Shown: positions 9,603 to 22,028 of the stretch, piece after piece
Layout of the letters: each line of letters opens with the position of its first letter
How positions within the stretch are numbered: position 1 is the first letter of the stretch
Source: Timema cristinae
Lineage: Eukaryota; Arthropoda; Insecta; Phasmatodea; Timematidae
Assembly (NCBI GenBank): GCA_039000515.1
Contig: JBCFYV010000012.1
Location: forward strand, 13,538,200 to 13,602,199
Length of the DNA: 64,000 nucleotides
Direction of reading: 5' to 3'
Made by a program: the position numbers and the translations under genes
The notes under the pieces: model-generated
What the model was told of the DNA's origin: nothing
The model's database searches: none
Seen by the model: only the letters and a program-made list of their open reading frames with translations

Positions 9603-10219
9603 TTACATAATAGGTTTATATATCTCAACACCTCTCAATTTTAACACACACACATATAAATATTATATATATATATATATGAGTGTGTGAATGAAGATAA
9701 TACATCCAGTCCAAAAATTAAACTTAAACCTATTGGTAACTAAGTATAAACAGAAGTTATTATTATTCTCCAACATGCAGTTCTAAGGTAAATTATGATA
9801 TCTGATAATAACTTCAATTTAAGCCATATTTTATGATAAAAAAAACATTGATTCAAAATTTTCTTTATCAGTCTTTTCGTGTCTTTGTTTATGATATAAC
9901 ATAGTTTACTATCCAGTTTAAGCTAGATTATATTTTAGGAAAAATTGATGCAAGTTTTCAAACTTCTAAGAACATTTAAACTTAAGTAATTGTATTCACA
10001 AAAAGAGCTAATTATATGGTTATCAATATACTCTAGCTATTTAGCTATTTTGGTCTCTTGGTAAATAATACTTAGGACATAGCAGCTAATTGGTTTAAAT
10101 ATAGAGTCTGCACACTTTGAGTTCAAATGGAAACAGTCATTCTAAAGAAAATGTGGTTAGCCATAAAAATAATAGTTATAAATATACCTAATAACGATAT
10201 TTTTAATATTCACTTAGTC
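9126..10219. other. AT-rich stretch with no gene, containing a long (TA)n
   Basis: Nothing recognisable apart from an uninterrupted (TA)n run at 9,535-9,598, and CA/TA-rich pieces around 9,410-9,480 and 9,640-9,690. Confidence 0.6.
9535..9598. repeat. (TA)32 microsatellite
   Basis: A perfect alternating AT run of about 64 bases, the longest in the window. It is expected to be length-variable and able to extrude as a cruciform. Confidence 0.97.
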
Positions 10220-10517
10220 GGTGACCTGGCGGTCAAGGGGTAAGGTGTCAGACTACTGTGTTGGGGGTACGGGGTTCAATCCTCGGTACCGGCACATATT
10301 TATCTGATTACCAAACCCTTCCTTCACCTCTGAAAATACGTGTATAAATCACAACTTGTGAGTGTGGGGAATGCCAGGCCTCCACCGTGGTTCGGATTCC
10401 ACGTTAAACTGTAGGTCCTTCATTTCATCTCGCAATCACCCTACCATTACACATTAGCGTAAGTGCGTATAACCTGAACGGGTAGTAAGACGCGGTGCTA
10501 ATAATAATAATAATTGA
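10220..10517 (+). mobile_element. SINE family C, full length (reference copy)
   Basis: The head GGTGACCTGGCGGTCAAGGG with box B GTTCAATCC (10,274-10,282) is tRNA-like. The body holds GAATGCCAGGCCTCCACCGT and the segment ending TGTAGGTCCTTCATTTCATC. The 3' end GAACGGGTAGTAAGACGCGG is followed by TGCTAATAATAAT. This 3' end is the same as in family A, although head and body differ. No clear target-site duplication was found. Confidence 0.93.
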
Positions 10518-11922
10518 CATTTAAAAACTTGGTAAGCTAAGAGTAGTAAGTAATCTCTCAATAAATGAAAAATTAATATGTCTTTATACTTTTTATTTGA
10601 CATTTATTATTAGAAATATAGATGCCTAAACTTTTATAATATTCTAAGTTTAATAATAAATACAAAATATCTAATAGCTCGAAAAAAATATATTAGTTAA
10701 TTTTATGCTCAAAAATGTATTTTGAATTATGGTATCATAAAATTTATTTTCGAGAAATTTACTATTGGCTACTAGTTGGGTTCAAGCTTTATTACTATCC
10801 CCTTTTTATCAAATAGTCCAATGATGTTATATTCAACTTTATTACGAGTAAATACCTAAACCACATGTTTAAAGTTACTTATTTAAGTTATTAGACATTA
10901 CGTTAATACAATGAACGTCCTATACAAATTTTTCTCTTTAGAAAGAAGTGGTATGTAGGCCGTATTATTTTTAATCAATATTATTTTTCTAACAACAAAA
11001 AATGCGTTAAGGTTTTACTTTTAAATGTATGTGAGATTTTTAGGGTCTATCTGCGATATGCTAATAATATTTTTTAAATAAATGTGAATCTAATATTGCT
11101 ATCTAAAATTGTTAAATTCGGTCTGAAAGAGAGTAAACGTGTTGAAAATGAAAACCTAATTCATACCATCACAAAAGAATATTTCTCTCAAAGACGCCAT
11201 TTTCGAAGATGAAAACCTTAAACGTGTTATTTCTTAGATGGAATGTAAAAAAAAAAATGGGGAAGAAAGAAATGCATCCAAGTGTAACTATAATGTATTA
11301 AATTTTCATTTTATTTTTGGATAGAAGTATTTTTCGGAGGTAGTAAAAAATGAAACTCGAGAGGCTCATTGTACTCCAATCTAATCTGTTTTAAACTGTA
11401 ACGGAACAAAACGGTAGTACTAGAGATAGAGTAAAAAGGTTGGGGAGGGGGGGGGGGGGGTGCAAGGATAACAAGTCAAAGACAAAGAGATGGTAAACAC
11501 TTTTCACTTGTGAAACAATCTCCTTTTAACTTTTCAAAGGAAAGGCAATATCTAAAGTGTGGTATTATTAATAGCGTGTTTGAATATATCAGCTTTATTT
11601 AAAAGGAAAATATTCCAGGAGCCGAATTAATATTTATCTGGTATCAAACAAAACAGATAAAATCGAATATAGCACCCATTTAAAACCAAATTAAAAAAAC
11701 TTTTTTCCTTAATATTCATTAAAATGTTAAATGCTTAACACCGGCTATGTTGCACTGTTTAAGATGTTTATATTTTTTAAAAAAAAGGGTTTCATTCAAC
11801 TGTATGTATATTTATATACGGTTTCATTAATGTTTATGAATATGTATATCGAAAAGTTCTTCCAACGTATATCAGACAATTTTTTTAATATAACATATCA
11901 ACAAAACCGCGCAACACATATG

Positions 11923-11960
<38 letters not shown>

Positions 11961-12010
11961 AATATATATATGTATATAAATATATGTATATTAGTTTCAA
12001 TTATTTCCGG
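10518..12010. other. AT-rich DNA without recognisable gene
   Basis: Contains a poly-G run of 14 at 11,447-11,460, and TA-rich stretches near 11,940-11,990 that form the end of a spurious 76-codon frame at 11,731-11,961. Confidence 0.6.
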
Positions 12011-12166
12011 CTTATGGTGATTTGGGTTCTAGGCTAGGTTAGGTTTTGTTATGTTGGGAGTGAGCTGTGTCATGCTGACATAGCAGATTGGCTAGATCAA
12101 CTGGCCAATGTGTGAAGAGTTCAGCCAATTCACGAAGCAGTTTCGGTAATAGGCCGTAGCATATAG

Positions 12167-12203
<37 letters not shown>

Positions 12204-12254
12204 CATATAAATAGACATATATATATATAGGCCGTAGCATATAACTATTTATAT

Positions 12255-12285
<31 letters not shown>

Positions 12286-12439
12286 TTATTCTGCGTCCTA
12301 TTACCGAAACTGCTTCGTGAATTGGCTGAACTCTTCACACATTGGCCAGTTGATCTAGCCAAACTGCTATGTCAGCATGACACAGCTCACTCCCAACATA
12401 ACATAACCTAACCTAGCCTAGACCCCAAAACACCATAAG
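12011..12439. mobile_element. Palindromic element, 143-bp arms
   Basis: Arm 12,011-12,153 and arm 12,297-12,439 are reverse complements with only a handful of mismatches, around a 143-bp spacer that is mostly (TA)n. The spacer holds a direct repeat of GCCGTAGCATATA (12,153 and 12,232). The outer ends read CTTATGGTG...CACCATAAG. There is no coding frame, so it is a foldback or MITE-like element or an inverted duplication. The arms include CTAGGTTAGGTT, resembling the arthropod telomere unit, but only two units long. Confidence 0.9.
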
Positions 12440-12934
12440 CAAGAAATCATTAGAACTAATTGTAAACGTGGTAATATATTAAATATACGGTACAATACAC
12501 TAGAGAGGAAATAACTGAAACCATTAGGTTGAAGTGAATTCCGGATAAAGGAACATCAATAAGAGCAGCAGAATTGATTAAATCATTAACTGGAGACTCA
12601 AGATTTTCAAGATGCTTCTGGGTAGTAAAATGTACAAGTCGGTGTAAGTGTTGTGCCTAAGTGAGCTAATATGTTGTGTAGTTCCAAATGTTATACAGCT
12701 CAGAAGGCACAAAGTAAAAATGGACAAAGGCTTCACAGTGTTAAGAACATTTGTTCATTTCTTTTATGTCATTTGTTAAACTTTCAAAGAAAAACTTATA
12801 ATTTACATTTAATGAACTATAACTGAAATAAAGAACTTTTTTGCCAAATATTAAAATAGCGTGGCACAAACCTACGTAATTTATCATAATCTATTTTAAT
12901 TAGGAATCAACATTTTTACAATCAGTTATCTATC

Positions 12935-13180
12935 CAACACCTTAGCTCAGCCGGTAGCCTGTCTGTCTACTGAGACAAAGGTCCCGGGTTACATTCCCGG
13001 CATGGCTGAAAAATTGATCATCGGTGAAAGGTTTGTTTACCCTTTCACAGTGATGAATTAAAAGCTGGGTACTGGATGTTGTGCCTGTCCTAGTCTTTAG
13101 TTAGATTATAAGACATACGAAGCTACGACAGACCTAGCAAGCTGGTATTGAAAAATATATGGCCTGAATAAAAAATTGAC
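12935..13180 (+). mobile_element. tRNA-headed SINE, family E
   Basis: The head CCTTAGCTCAGCCGGTAGC (box A) and a box-B-like GGTTACATTCCCGG sit in a tRNA-like frame. The body begins GGCTGAAAAATTGATCATCG and later has TGATGAATTAAAAGCTGG. A second, more diverged copy at 34,256-34,440 keeps the same order, which defines the family. The 3' limit is approximate. Confidence 0.75.
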
Positions 13181-16100
13181 CCAATCCACAGGCTGGAAAC
13201 AGTAATTGATGTTAAGCATAATATCGTTTTTCTATAAACTTGTCTGTGTTAATGTTATTTCTGATCAAATACGATAGTTAAATGAAACGCACTTTAGACA
13301 TATATTATTTTGATCAAAATTGTTGTAGCAATTTCTTTTAGTATTCAAATTAAAAATTATAATAATCACACAAAACTCAAATCAAATATTATCTAAAATA
13401 ATGTGCACAGTGCTTACCATCACGCAAAACATTCCTCAATTAAATATTGGAAATTAAATCACAATAACGTTTGGTTCTTTAGGTGTAACCGTAATAAGAT
13501 CTAAATATAAGTTTTGAACAAAATCCATCAAAGTAATTCTACTTTAGACTTGGATAAATAGGCCTACATACATTCATACATATACATGGAGACAGACACA
13601 AGTTGTAAGACCTACATTTTTGAGTTTCATGGCATCAATTACGTAAATACCAATCATTATCTATAGGTCTATCTTGAACTAACGCCCCCGTCACCCCATG
13701 GACTTATTCTATTAGGATAGCTTGCAGGAGGGTTAAGGCTGCAGGCAAGGTAATTGTGTGGACTCGAAATAATATCTAGGTTAATGAATTTTGGTTGAAT
13801 AGTATTTACTAAAACATAATAAAAAAAGTCACGTTAGTCTTATGATAACTAAATAAAAAGACTGGACGTCTACGCTCGTGGAAGAATTGGCTAAACTTGT
13901 GAATACTTAGACCGAAGACTTTGACTGTTACTGCACGTGACCTACAGAATTTGAACTTGGGACCATGGGCTTAACAGATACCCTAAAAGTACAAGTAATA
14001 CTGATGACCCGAAGAGGTCGTCTGATTTAGTATTGCGTCGGAGATAATGACCACCTGCAATATAGATGGAATTGTGACAGCCCCGTTGCCAAAAATTAGT
14101 GGTATTTTATATCGCGCCATGGCATCTTTTCTGGCCAACTAGTTCAATTATTGTTATTAATTGTCAGCACTCTCATGCAACCTTTCTAGTACTTTACTTC
14201 ATACATACAAAGCCAGAAATTTTTGCTCATGCGTTCACTCAAGTTATGTAAATAAAAAAAAAACATTCAAACATTTTTCAGAGGTTATGACAGGTCGAAA
14301 AATATTCATAATTATAATATTTTCTTAATATAAAAAAGGGAAAAATCTAAACAGGCCTCTCTTAATCGCGGTTTTAAAGTCTATTAGAGTCTTGAATTCA
14401 AAGTCGCCGATAAAATTCAGCCGTTGACTCCATCTATGTACCCCCACCCCCATCCCCATTTAATCCAGGATCATGTTTATGTTTTGGCCATGCAAATGAC
14501 GACTCGACAGACTGGTGTTATCTGAACTACTTGGGGTGTGGATGGGCGGGAAACATTTTGGGTCTTTACTTAAATCTAGAATAAAGTTGTTCCATGTTCT
14601 AATTACAAGGAGATTAAGGAAAAACCGATTAGCTGTGTTCTTGTTGGAATCCTTTTAATGGTCATTGTCGCTACAGGATTCGAATATAGATCCGTATTGG
14701 TGGGATGTGTCTGGAGTTTTATTAATGGAGGTTTGGAGCAGGGAGGATGAGAGGGTGAGTTGGGTGATAACGTTAAATGTTGTATACAATATAAGCTCTT
14801 TAATCGATAATCGATGCATCAACTGGAATCACGTTGCAACTTGCAGCATTGGCCGAGTTGTATAAGGTGCTAGGTGCTAGATACGCAATTGTATTTGGAC
14901 TGACTTTGAGCAAGAAGGTCTAGCTCTGAGTACCACTTTTATAAATTGTTAGTGGTTATCCACATGGTTATTTCACTGTGGTTTCCCCAATATTTCTCCA
15001 AGACATTGCTGGAAATTTTAATTTAAACTCTCATCCTTATTCTGCTTACCCCTTTATACCCTTTTATTAAGAATAATATGTACAAAAAAAAAAAGCTTGA
15101 GGAATCTTAATTTGGTGTTGAAATATTAGATTAAATATATCAGTTCTTACAAAATTGTATTCTTTAATTATTAACTGCTTATGTTGCTAGCAACTTTACG
15201 GGTCTGTCTCATAAGTTTATTAAACCCTGGATGGGAGACTGGTGCTTGTGATCTAGTGTGGTATAAATTAAGAATTTATGTAACGTTAAGCAGGTAGGCT
15301 CCTAGAAATCTGTAATTACCTATTGGTGTGGTCTCAAGTGGTAGTCATTATACTTAGATTAAATCTAGTAGGACATTAGATCCACAGTCTAATTATTATA
15401 AGAATTGATTAAACAAAATTCATATATGCATTAGTGAATATTTGTGATTTGTAATTGGTACATTCCATTGATTAATTCAACACCAACTAAATAACACTAA
15501 TTGTCAATATATTTAATAAAAACGTAGACTACATAAATTTTATTTTATTATTGTAAAGTTTATTTCTTACCAGAATCTTACTATAAACCTCTCTGTACTG
15601 AAGAAAGTAGTAAGACAGTATTATTCACATGGTTTTTAGCCATTAAAAATATTTTAGGTTCACGCTTTCCATATATAAATTATATTAAGAAAATCTGGTG
15701 CCACTATACTAATTTTCTACCTTAAATTAACAGGCCATAGTTTTAATACATAGATAGATAGGGACTTTCCACAATAATTGCACTGTTAATAAAAGCAAGT
15801 TACACAAAGTTTGTTAAATATGGAAGGAATTACCAATAAAATTATAAAAAATTTCCTAAAATGGTTTTTATATTTATGAACTGTTAATTCAAGAAAAAAA
15901 TTAGTATTACAACCAACCATTAGTAAAGTTCTCAAAAAACTCAATAATTGTATTCACACCATTATATAAAATAATAGATTATGCAATAACAACTTTGTCT
16001 TCAATATATTCGGATAAACACTTACTTTATACCTTACTATATTAGAAATAGTATTTTAATCTTCACAAATTTAATATGTTGGACAACTAAACCCTTTGTT

Positions 16101-16809
16101 TTCATTAAATACTATTGAATTGTTTTTATATTAGCTAAAGTCCTATTTAAGTAGAGTTAAACTATATTTTACAATTAAAATATCGACTCAAATGTGTACT
16201 TAGATATTTCTATTCAGAGTCATTTACTCTACTGTTGTCACTTTTAATAAACAGCGAAATATAACTGGATATATATTAAGATAATATTATTGCTTAATGC
16301 TGACAGAAAAATGAGATTTAATAAAATTTTCTTCGGAATAAAATCCTCATTTACTTTAGTATTTGTATATATTTTAGGTTAACTTTCAAATACATTAAAA
16401 TATTTACGTTATAGAAATTTAACAATGGTTTTCATCAGTAGTATGAATTGTGTTTTACCACATAAAATAATTCTGGTGGTCACACGATCTAAAGCATCAG
16501 CCTCTCAAAAGAATGAATTAGTAGGGGACGAAGAATTTGAAGATAGATTTAAGTATTGGAATTGTGTTTCATCCTGTGATTCTTCCATGTCCCCTCTACA
16601 ATAATGCTCTTGCGTTTCTTTTAAGCTACCTTATGAATCCCAATACTATTAACAATATTGTAGTTTCTTTAGCCACAAAGATTTGTTTAGATCATGTCTT
16701 ACTACCCATACGTGTTAAACACCTATATACTAATTACACTAATATATTAGAGATTAGGTAGTCTTTATAAGAGGAAGTACACCCATATATTTATATATAT
16801 TAAGGGATG
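13181..16809. other. Long AT-rich stretch without recognisable gene
   Basis: Short frames at 14,665-14,865 and 16,537-16,761 match nothing I recognise. A sequence near 13,930-13,975 (GAATTTGAACTTGGGACCAT) resembles a reversed tRNA T arm and may be a SINE remnant. A 5S-rRNA-like CTGGATGGGAGAC at about 15,228 is too short to call. Confidence 0.5.
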
Positions 16810-16935
16810 GTGGACAACATTTTAGGTAAAACTACTCTCAGTGTACCCTACTAGGGTTGAACCCCGATGCCCATGTCTTCAGCAGTCTAATTCATTGCGA
16901 GAGCAGTGCCTTTGACTATGCGACCACTGAAGCAG
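16810..16935 (-). mobile_element. SINE family A head fragment
   Basis: Minus strand: AAAACTACTCTCAGTGTACC, box B complement GGGTTGAACCCCGATGCCC, and the head complement GACTATGCGACCACTGAAGC. The 3' half is missing. Confidence 0.65.
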
Positions 16936-18229
16936 GATATCACAATTTATTAAATCTAATGTGCTAAGAATAAAGATAAAATAATTAAGGAGACGATAAC
17001 CTAAATTGTTATGGAGGAACAGTGAGAGGACATTTAAATCCACCCACTATATATTTTGACTGGAATGACAACTCCGACCTTCCAATCTCCAGAAAACCAG
17101 AAGAGGTAAACCTAGCATTTATTCCTCTTTCCCGCCGATGTGAAACCAGGCTTAATATAACTGTATTGATAGTGTATCTTAGAAATAATTGTATTACTAA
17201 ACATCACCACTACAGCTATTAATATGTTTGCCATATAATACATAAAGGAGAAGGAAATAAATAACCACTCATTAACTTATCTGTTAGCCTATGATGATAT
17301 ACAGGAAAATTCTTAAAAACATATAGATCATCAAAATCTAAAGAAAGGCAGTGTCATAATTTCACTTAACTCCTTGGGTTCATTCTTCCACTAAAATTAA
17401 AGTTGCAATATTACAAATATTTCAGATGATATATATACACCACTTAATCTATAACATATAATAAAAAAACTACGAATACTAACTACTTCATGTGATGTAA
17501 AGTAATGTCTTATGTCTGAAGACTAGATCAGACCTAATTATTAATATATCAAATCTATCCGATAATATTATTAGATACCTAGTCTATTTATGATTTTTAT
17601 ACTAAGCTTATACTTTATTTCCACAAAACAAAAAAATATGGAATTTATTATTTTATATTTCAAAATGTTTTGACTATTATTTTATATAAAAATAAATGGT
17701 ACGGAACTACACACGGACTTTCTCGCTCTATTGTTTAAAAATTGATATATTTACTCAAAACTCGTAATATATGTGAAACGAAATATTATACACTAGCAAA
17801 CCCAAGCATAAATATCACTATGTAACACATTTTTTGAGTCCTGGCTTAAAATTTTATAATTTTATTTTTAAATAATTAATCTCCTCATTTGTATGTTTGT
17901 ACCGATAAAAAGTATCAATATTGGTCCACAAAGATCAACACTTATTATTAAAATTACGACTTCCTGTTAAAATTTTCTATATTTTATTAGGTGTTGCAAA
18001 TCTTCATGCCATCGCGTTGATATGTGATTTTTATTTATAAATTTTGACCAATAAAAAAATGTAAATACTAAATATTGAGTCTAAAATAGAGATAGATCAT
18101 TGTTGTACAAACATTTCTCCTAAGGGTTTTAAGGAAAAACAACGTAAACTTATTTGGGTGACTTACTTATATTTAAATATTCTATGACCTTGCATAATTA
18201 TTGCGTTAAAACTTGAGTAGTATATATTT
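16936..18229. other. AT-rich stretch without recognisable gene
   Basis: A 66-codon frame at 17,022-17,222 is probably chance; its composition and lack of splice context give no support. No repeats recognised. Confidence 0.5.
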
Positions 18230-19260
18230 ACAACTAAAGCTCAACAAATTGTATTATATATTTGCCAATATCTCAGAAATTATTTGTTTGACAAAATTAT
18301 ATTTCATTTAAAAGTTTCTTATTTTTAAAAGTACTAAAATTTTTCAATGATAAGTTATTTAGTATCTCAAATATTTGTGAAGATACGGATGTTTCTGCTT
18401 CTGTAAAGTACCCTAAAATTAATTTTCATTGGGAAATGAAAATATAAAGTTTATTTATAATCTTAATCAACGCCTAGATACGAGTTTTAATCAAAATCGT
18501 TATAGCCGATTTTGAGAAAATAATTTTTTTTCACCCTTAATTAAACTACTCTTAATTTTGAGTTTAAACAGACGTCATTGCAAATACCACTTATTAAGGC
18601 TGGGGGTCTTGAGACGTTGACCTCCATCAACATTTCAGGTTAGATTTTTTTACGGTCGCAATACTTTACCTTTTTTGTTCAAAAACTATATATATATTTG
18701 CATATAGCTTGAGAATTATTGGTTTTATAAAAGTGTGCTTCAAATAAAATATTTGTTTTATAAATATATCTACATATTTGTTTTGATAAGTAGTTTCATA
18801 TCTCAAATAGTTTAGGAGATATTATAAAAAAAGAAGATAATTTACGTATCAGACCGGAGGCCTTAAAGTCATTTTGCCGAGATATTGAGAGTAGACTTTT
18901 TTCGTAATATTTAGAAATGTTTAGAAATGAGATTCAATCAAAATCGTTTGAGCCGATTTTGAGAAAATTGACTTTTTTTCTTTCTGCCCTTAAATAAACT
19001 ACCCTTAATTTTAGGGTCTGATATCCAATTCCAAAAATCACTCGGATCAACCCTATGCAAACCCTAAATACCCAGTTTTAGCCCGACAGGTAAAATAGTT
19101 TAGGCTCTAGTTGGAGGTACATACAGACAGACGGAAACACAAAATCCACTTTTTCGGTTTCAGTGGGTCATAAAACGTCGATATTCATCCAAATATCGAA
19201 TTTAATATTTTTGACGATCACATTGGTTTCTCTACCTGTAAGATAGAGAGAAAGTAAAAA
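18230..19260. repeat. Diverged repeat with two modules about 447 bp apart
   Basis: The phrase GCCGATTTTGAGAAAA occurs at 18,505 and 18,952. It is preceded in both cases by TCAATCAAAATCGT-like sequence and followed by ACTACTCTTAATTTT / ACTACCCTTAATTTT, so the region is a diverged tandem duplication. The end, 19,078-19,200 (TTTTAGCCCGACAGG, then ACAGACAGACGG and GTGGGTCATAAAACGTCGA), has a second copy at 50,953-51,060. It is probably transposon-derived; class not decided. Confidence 0.7.
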
Positions 19261-19340
19261 TACGTTTTCTTAGAGATAAGTGAAATCATCAACTAATTTG
19301 ACGTATTAAGAATAAAACCATATTTACATAAATATTATAT

Positions 19341-19720
19341 TCTGAAAATTGAAACCTGGACAGGGGAATCGAGCCCGGTACCTTTCCCTTCGTACGTCAA
19401 TGCTCTAACGACTGAGCTATTGAGGAATCGTCCCGTACGTATGGTCATTCTTCACTCTTGTTTTAAGGCAGAGTCTATGATGGAGTGCAGAAATTATTGG
19501 CTGCAAATGTGTGATTTATTAATATCACGAGCTATCAGATAACGCAGCAACTGTTTACTCTGTAGTTAGCTTAGTATTGGCGTACTAATCCAAAGTTCCC
19601 GGCTTCAATTCCAGTGTTCAGGTGTCATTTTTCGATTTTAAGAATATTAATATCTTGATGGGAGTAAATCCTCACAAAAACAAATATATTATCTTTAGCT
19701 ATTTGATTCATAACTATACT
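19341..19720. mobile_element. tRNA-like foldback element, second locus
   Basis: The left arm (19,341 to about 19,498) repeats the arm at 2,641-2,805: TCTGAAAATTGAA, a minus-strand tRNA-like unit with GGAATCGAGCCCGGTACC, then GGTCATTCTTCACT and TTTTAAGGCAGAGTC. After a short interior comes a plus-strand tRNA-like unit (19,566-19,632; TATTGGCGTACTAATCCAAA) and the shared 3' flank AATATCTTGATGGGAGTAAA. The inner part of the right arm is missing. It is more diverged than the 2.6-kb locus. Confidence 0.75.
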
Positions 19721-20451
19721 AGATAAAAGAAATTGTCTAAATTTCATTGAGCTAAAATAATATTAAATGAAAGAGTTCAAATAATCACCGGTGTGCACGT
19801 GAACTGAAGCGTTACGTTTGTCTTGTCTAGTTTACTAGTAATTAGGTGATCTGGGTTTGTACCTAAAGCTACCTTACACCTAATTTTAATATTTTTCGTC
19901 TGTAATAACTTATATATAATTCTTAAGGAAATCTTGATTTATTGACATATGAGAAATATTTACAATATTTAAGATATAATCATTTTATAAAACACTTTAT
20001 TCAAATTAATATATAACTAACATATCATTAAATATATTGAGATTTAAAGGGAGAACTGTTAGAATTTTATAACTTTATTAACTTCTATTAATCTAGTATA
20101 AAACTTTAAAATACTGATAGTTTATTCATAATTCATCTTTGATAGGGAGGTTTTGGCTCGAATTATGGTTGGGCGAACTTAGACAGGCTTTATAAAAGTG
20201 ATATTAGTTACGAGATGTTCCTCTACAATGTCTCACAAATAATGTGTATTTTACAACCATACAATCATAGAGGACACAAAGTTCATTGTCTACATTACAT
20301 TCACACTCCGACAACTGTATGTTTGAAGATTGGATGGATTTATAAAATATCGATAATTTGCAAGACTATACTTATTTCACATCATTGCCTAAAATGACCC
20401 AAACATGTCTAAATGACTAAAAATCTCATATAAATGCCAAAAATGACTTTG

Positions 20452-21105
20452 AAGGTCAATACACACAAAATGGTAAGCTAAGCTGAGCTAAGCTATGCTG
20501 TGCTGTACTAAAACCTTGTCAGTTTGGTTTTACACTAATTGGCAAAATATAGTAATGTTTCTTTCTGGTCTACTCCAGTGAAGCTTAGTCATGATGATGT
20601 TCTCCAAAAGGTTTAGTTTGAGTTCAGATGATAGTAACAAGGAAGAGAATATTCTGCTCTCAGCAGTCATTTGGTAAAATGAAGAAAATTTAGGACGTGG
20701 GGGTTTTACTTTTTCTAGTAATGCTTCTGTTTTAATATAAACACTTTATCAAATATAAAACCTAAATAGAACATTATTTAAATACACGTGAAACCAATTA
20801 ATAACCAAATTTCAACACTTTTCTAGTTATTTTCACCAAACCAGCACTGCGTCTGTTCAACAAGTAGCCCAAGCTACGTTATGCGCATGCGCAACGTAAG
20901 ATGGCTCAATATAGGGGGTGTAAAAATTGCCTGGCCAGCGATCGGTAAAAACATAGCGTTGTATAACAAGGTATAGCTTAGCTTTCTGTGTGAACCAGCA
21001 CATTTAAATATATGGTCCGTTATTTTACTAAGGAGTTAGCAGAGCAATTCTTAGCTTAGCTTAGACAAGATTAGCTTAGCTTAGCGACCTGCGTGTACCG
21101 GCCTT
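20452..21105. mobile_element. Short inverted-repeat DNA element with AAGCT-rich ends
   Basis: The left end AAGGTCAATACACACAAAAT, then GGTAAGCTAAGCTGAGC, is mirrored on the right by GCTTAGCTTAGCGACCTGCG, then TGTACCGGCCTT, ending at 21,105. Both ends carry runs of the AGCTA pentamer. The interior has no frame but includes the near-perfect palindrome ACGTTATGCGCATGCGCAAC at 20,876. This is best explained as a non-autonomous DNA transposon (MITE). The superfamily is not assigned because no clean target-site duplication is visible. Confidence 0.75.
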
Positions 21106-21228
21106 TAAAGGAAGAGAACAAAAAAAATATGACCTAGATTCCCATAGTACCAAAAATTACTTATAAAATTAAAATTTCAACAACAAGGTGTTCATGGGCA
21201 GTTATTATGTACTATACCTATTAGCATT

Positions 21229-22028
21229 GCATGGCATGAACCAACCAGCAAAAGTCATGGTGGCCCTGCTTAAAGCTGTCATTAGATCATTGCTCTATGC
21301 ACATGAACCAACCAGCAATAGTACGGTGGCCCTGCTTACAGCTGTCATTAGATCATTGCTCTATGCATATGAACCAAGCAGCAAAAGTCATGTTGGCCCT
21401 GCTTACAGCTGTCATTAGATCATTGCTCTATGCACATGAACCAACCAGCAAAAGTCATGGTGGTCCCTGCTTACAGCTTCATTAGATCATTGCTCTATGC
21501 ACATGAACCAACCAGCAAAGTCATGGTGGCCCTGCTTACAGCTATCATTAGATCATTGCTCTATGCACATGAACCAACCAGCAAGTCATGGTGGCCCTGC
21601 TTACAGCTGTCATTAGATCATTGCTCTATGCACATGAACCAACCAGCAATGGTCATGGTGGCCTGTTACAGCTGTCATTAGATCATTGCTCTATGCACAT
21701 GAACCGACCAGCAATGGTCATGGTGGCCCTGTTACAGCTGTCATTAGATCATTGCTCTATGCACATGAACCAACCAGCAATAGTCATGGTGGCCCTGCTT
21801 ACAGCTGTCATTAGATCATTGCTCTATGCACATGAACCAACCAGCAATGTCATGGTGGCCCTGCTTACAGCTGTCATTAGATCATTGCTCTATGCACATG
21901 AACCAACCAGCAATAGTCATGGTGGCCCTGCTTACAGCTGTCATTAGATCATTGCTCTATGCACATATGAACAACCAGCAATAGTCATGTGCACTCTTTA
22001 ACGTCATTAGATCATTGCTCTATACATG
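21229..22028. repeat. 67-bp tandem array, copy 2 (about 12 units)
   Basis: Same unit as at 1-562. Many units here have lost one or two bases (CAGCAAGTCATGG, GGCCTGTTACAGC), so the period drifts between 65 and 67. Because the unit passes through all three frames, it produces frames of up to 119 codons that repeat the same peptide; these are not genes. Confidence 0.97.

Noticed and set aside
12030..12050. Telomeric (TTAGG)n
   Set aside because: Only two or three imperfect units inside a palindrome arm; no array.
15218..15260. 5S rRNA fragment (CTGGATGGGAGAC)
   Set aside because: Only about 13 bases match the conserved 3' region of 5S rRNA. The rest does not align.
21188..21947. Overlapping frames of 62-119 codons with a repeated peptide (SLLYAHEPTS)
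   Set aside because: They are translations of the 67-bp tandem array in shifting frames. Copy A of the array does not keep them, and single-base losses break them.
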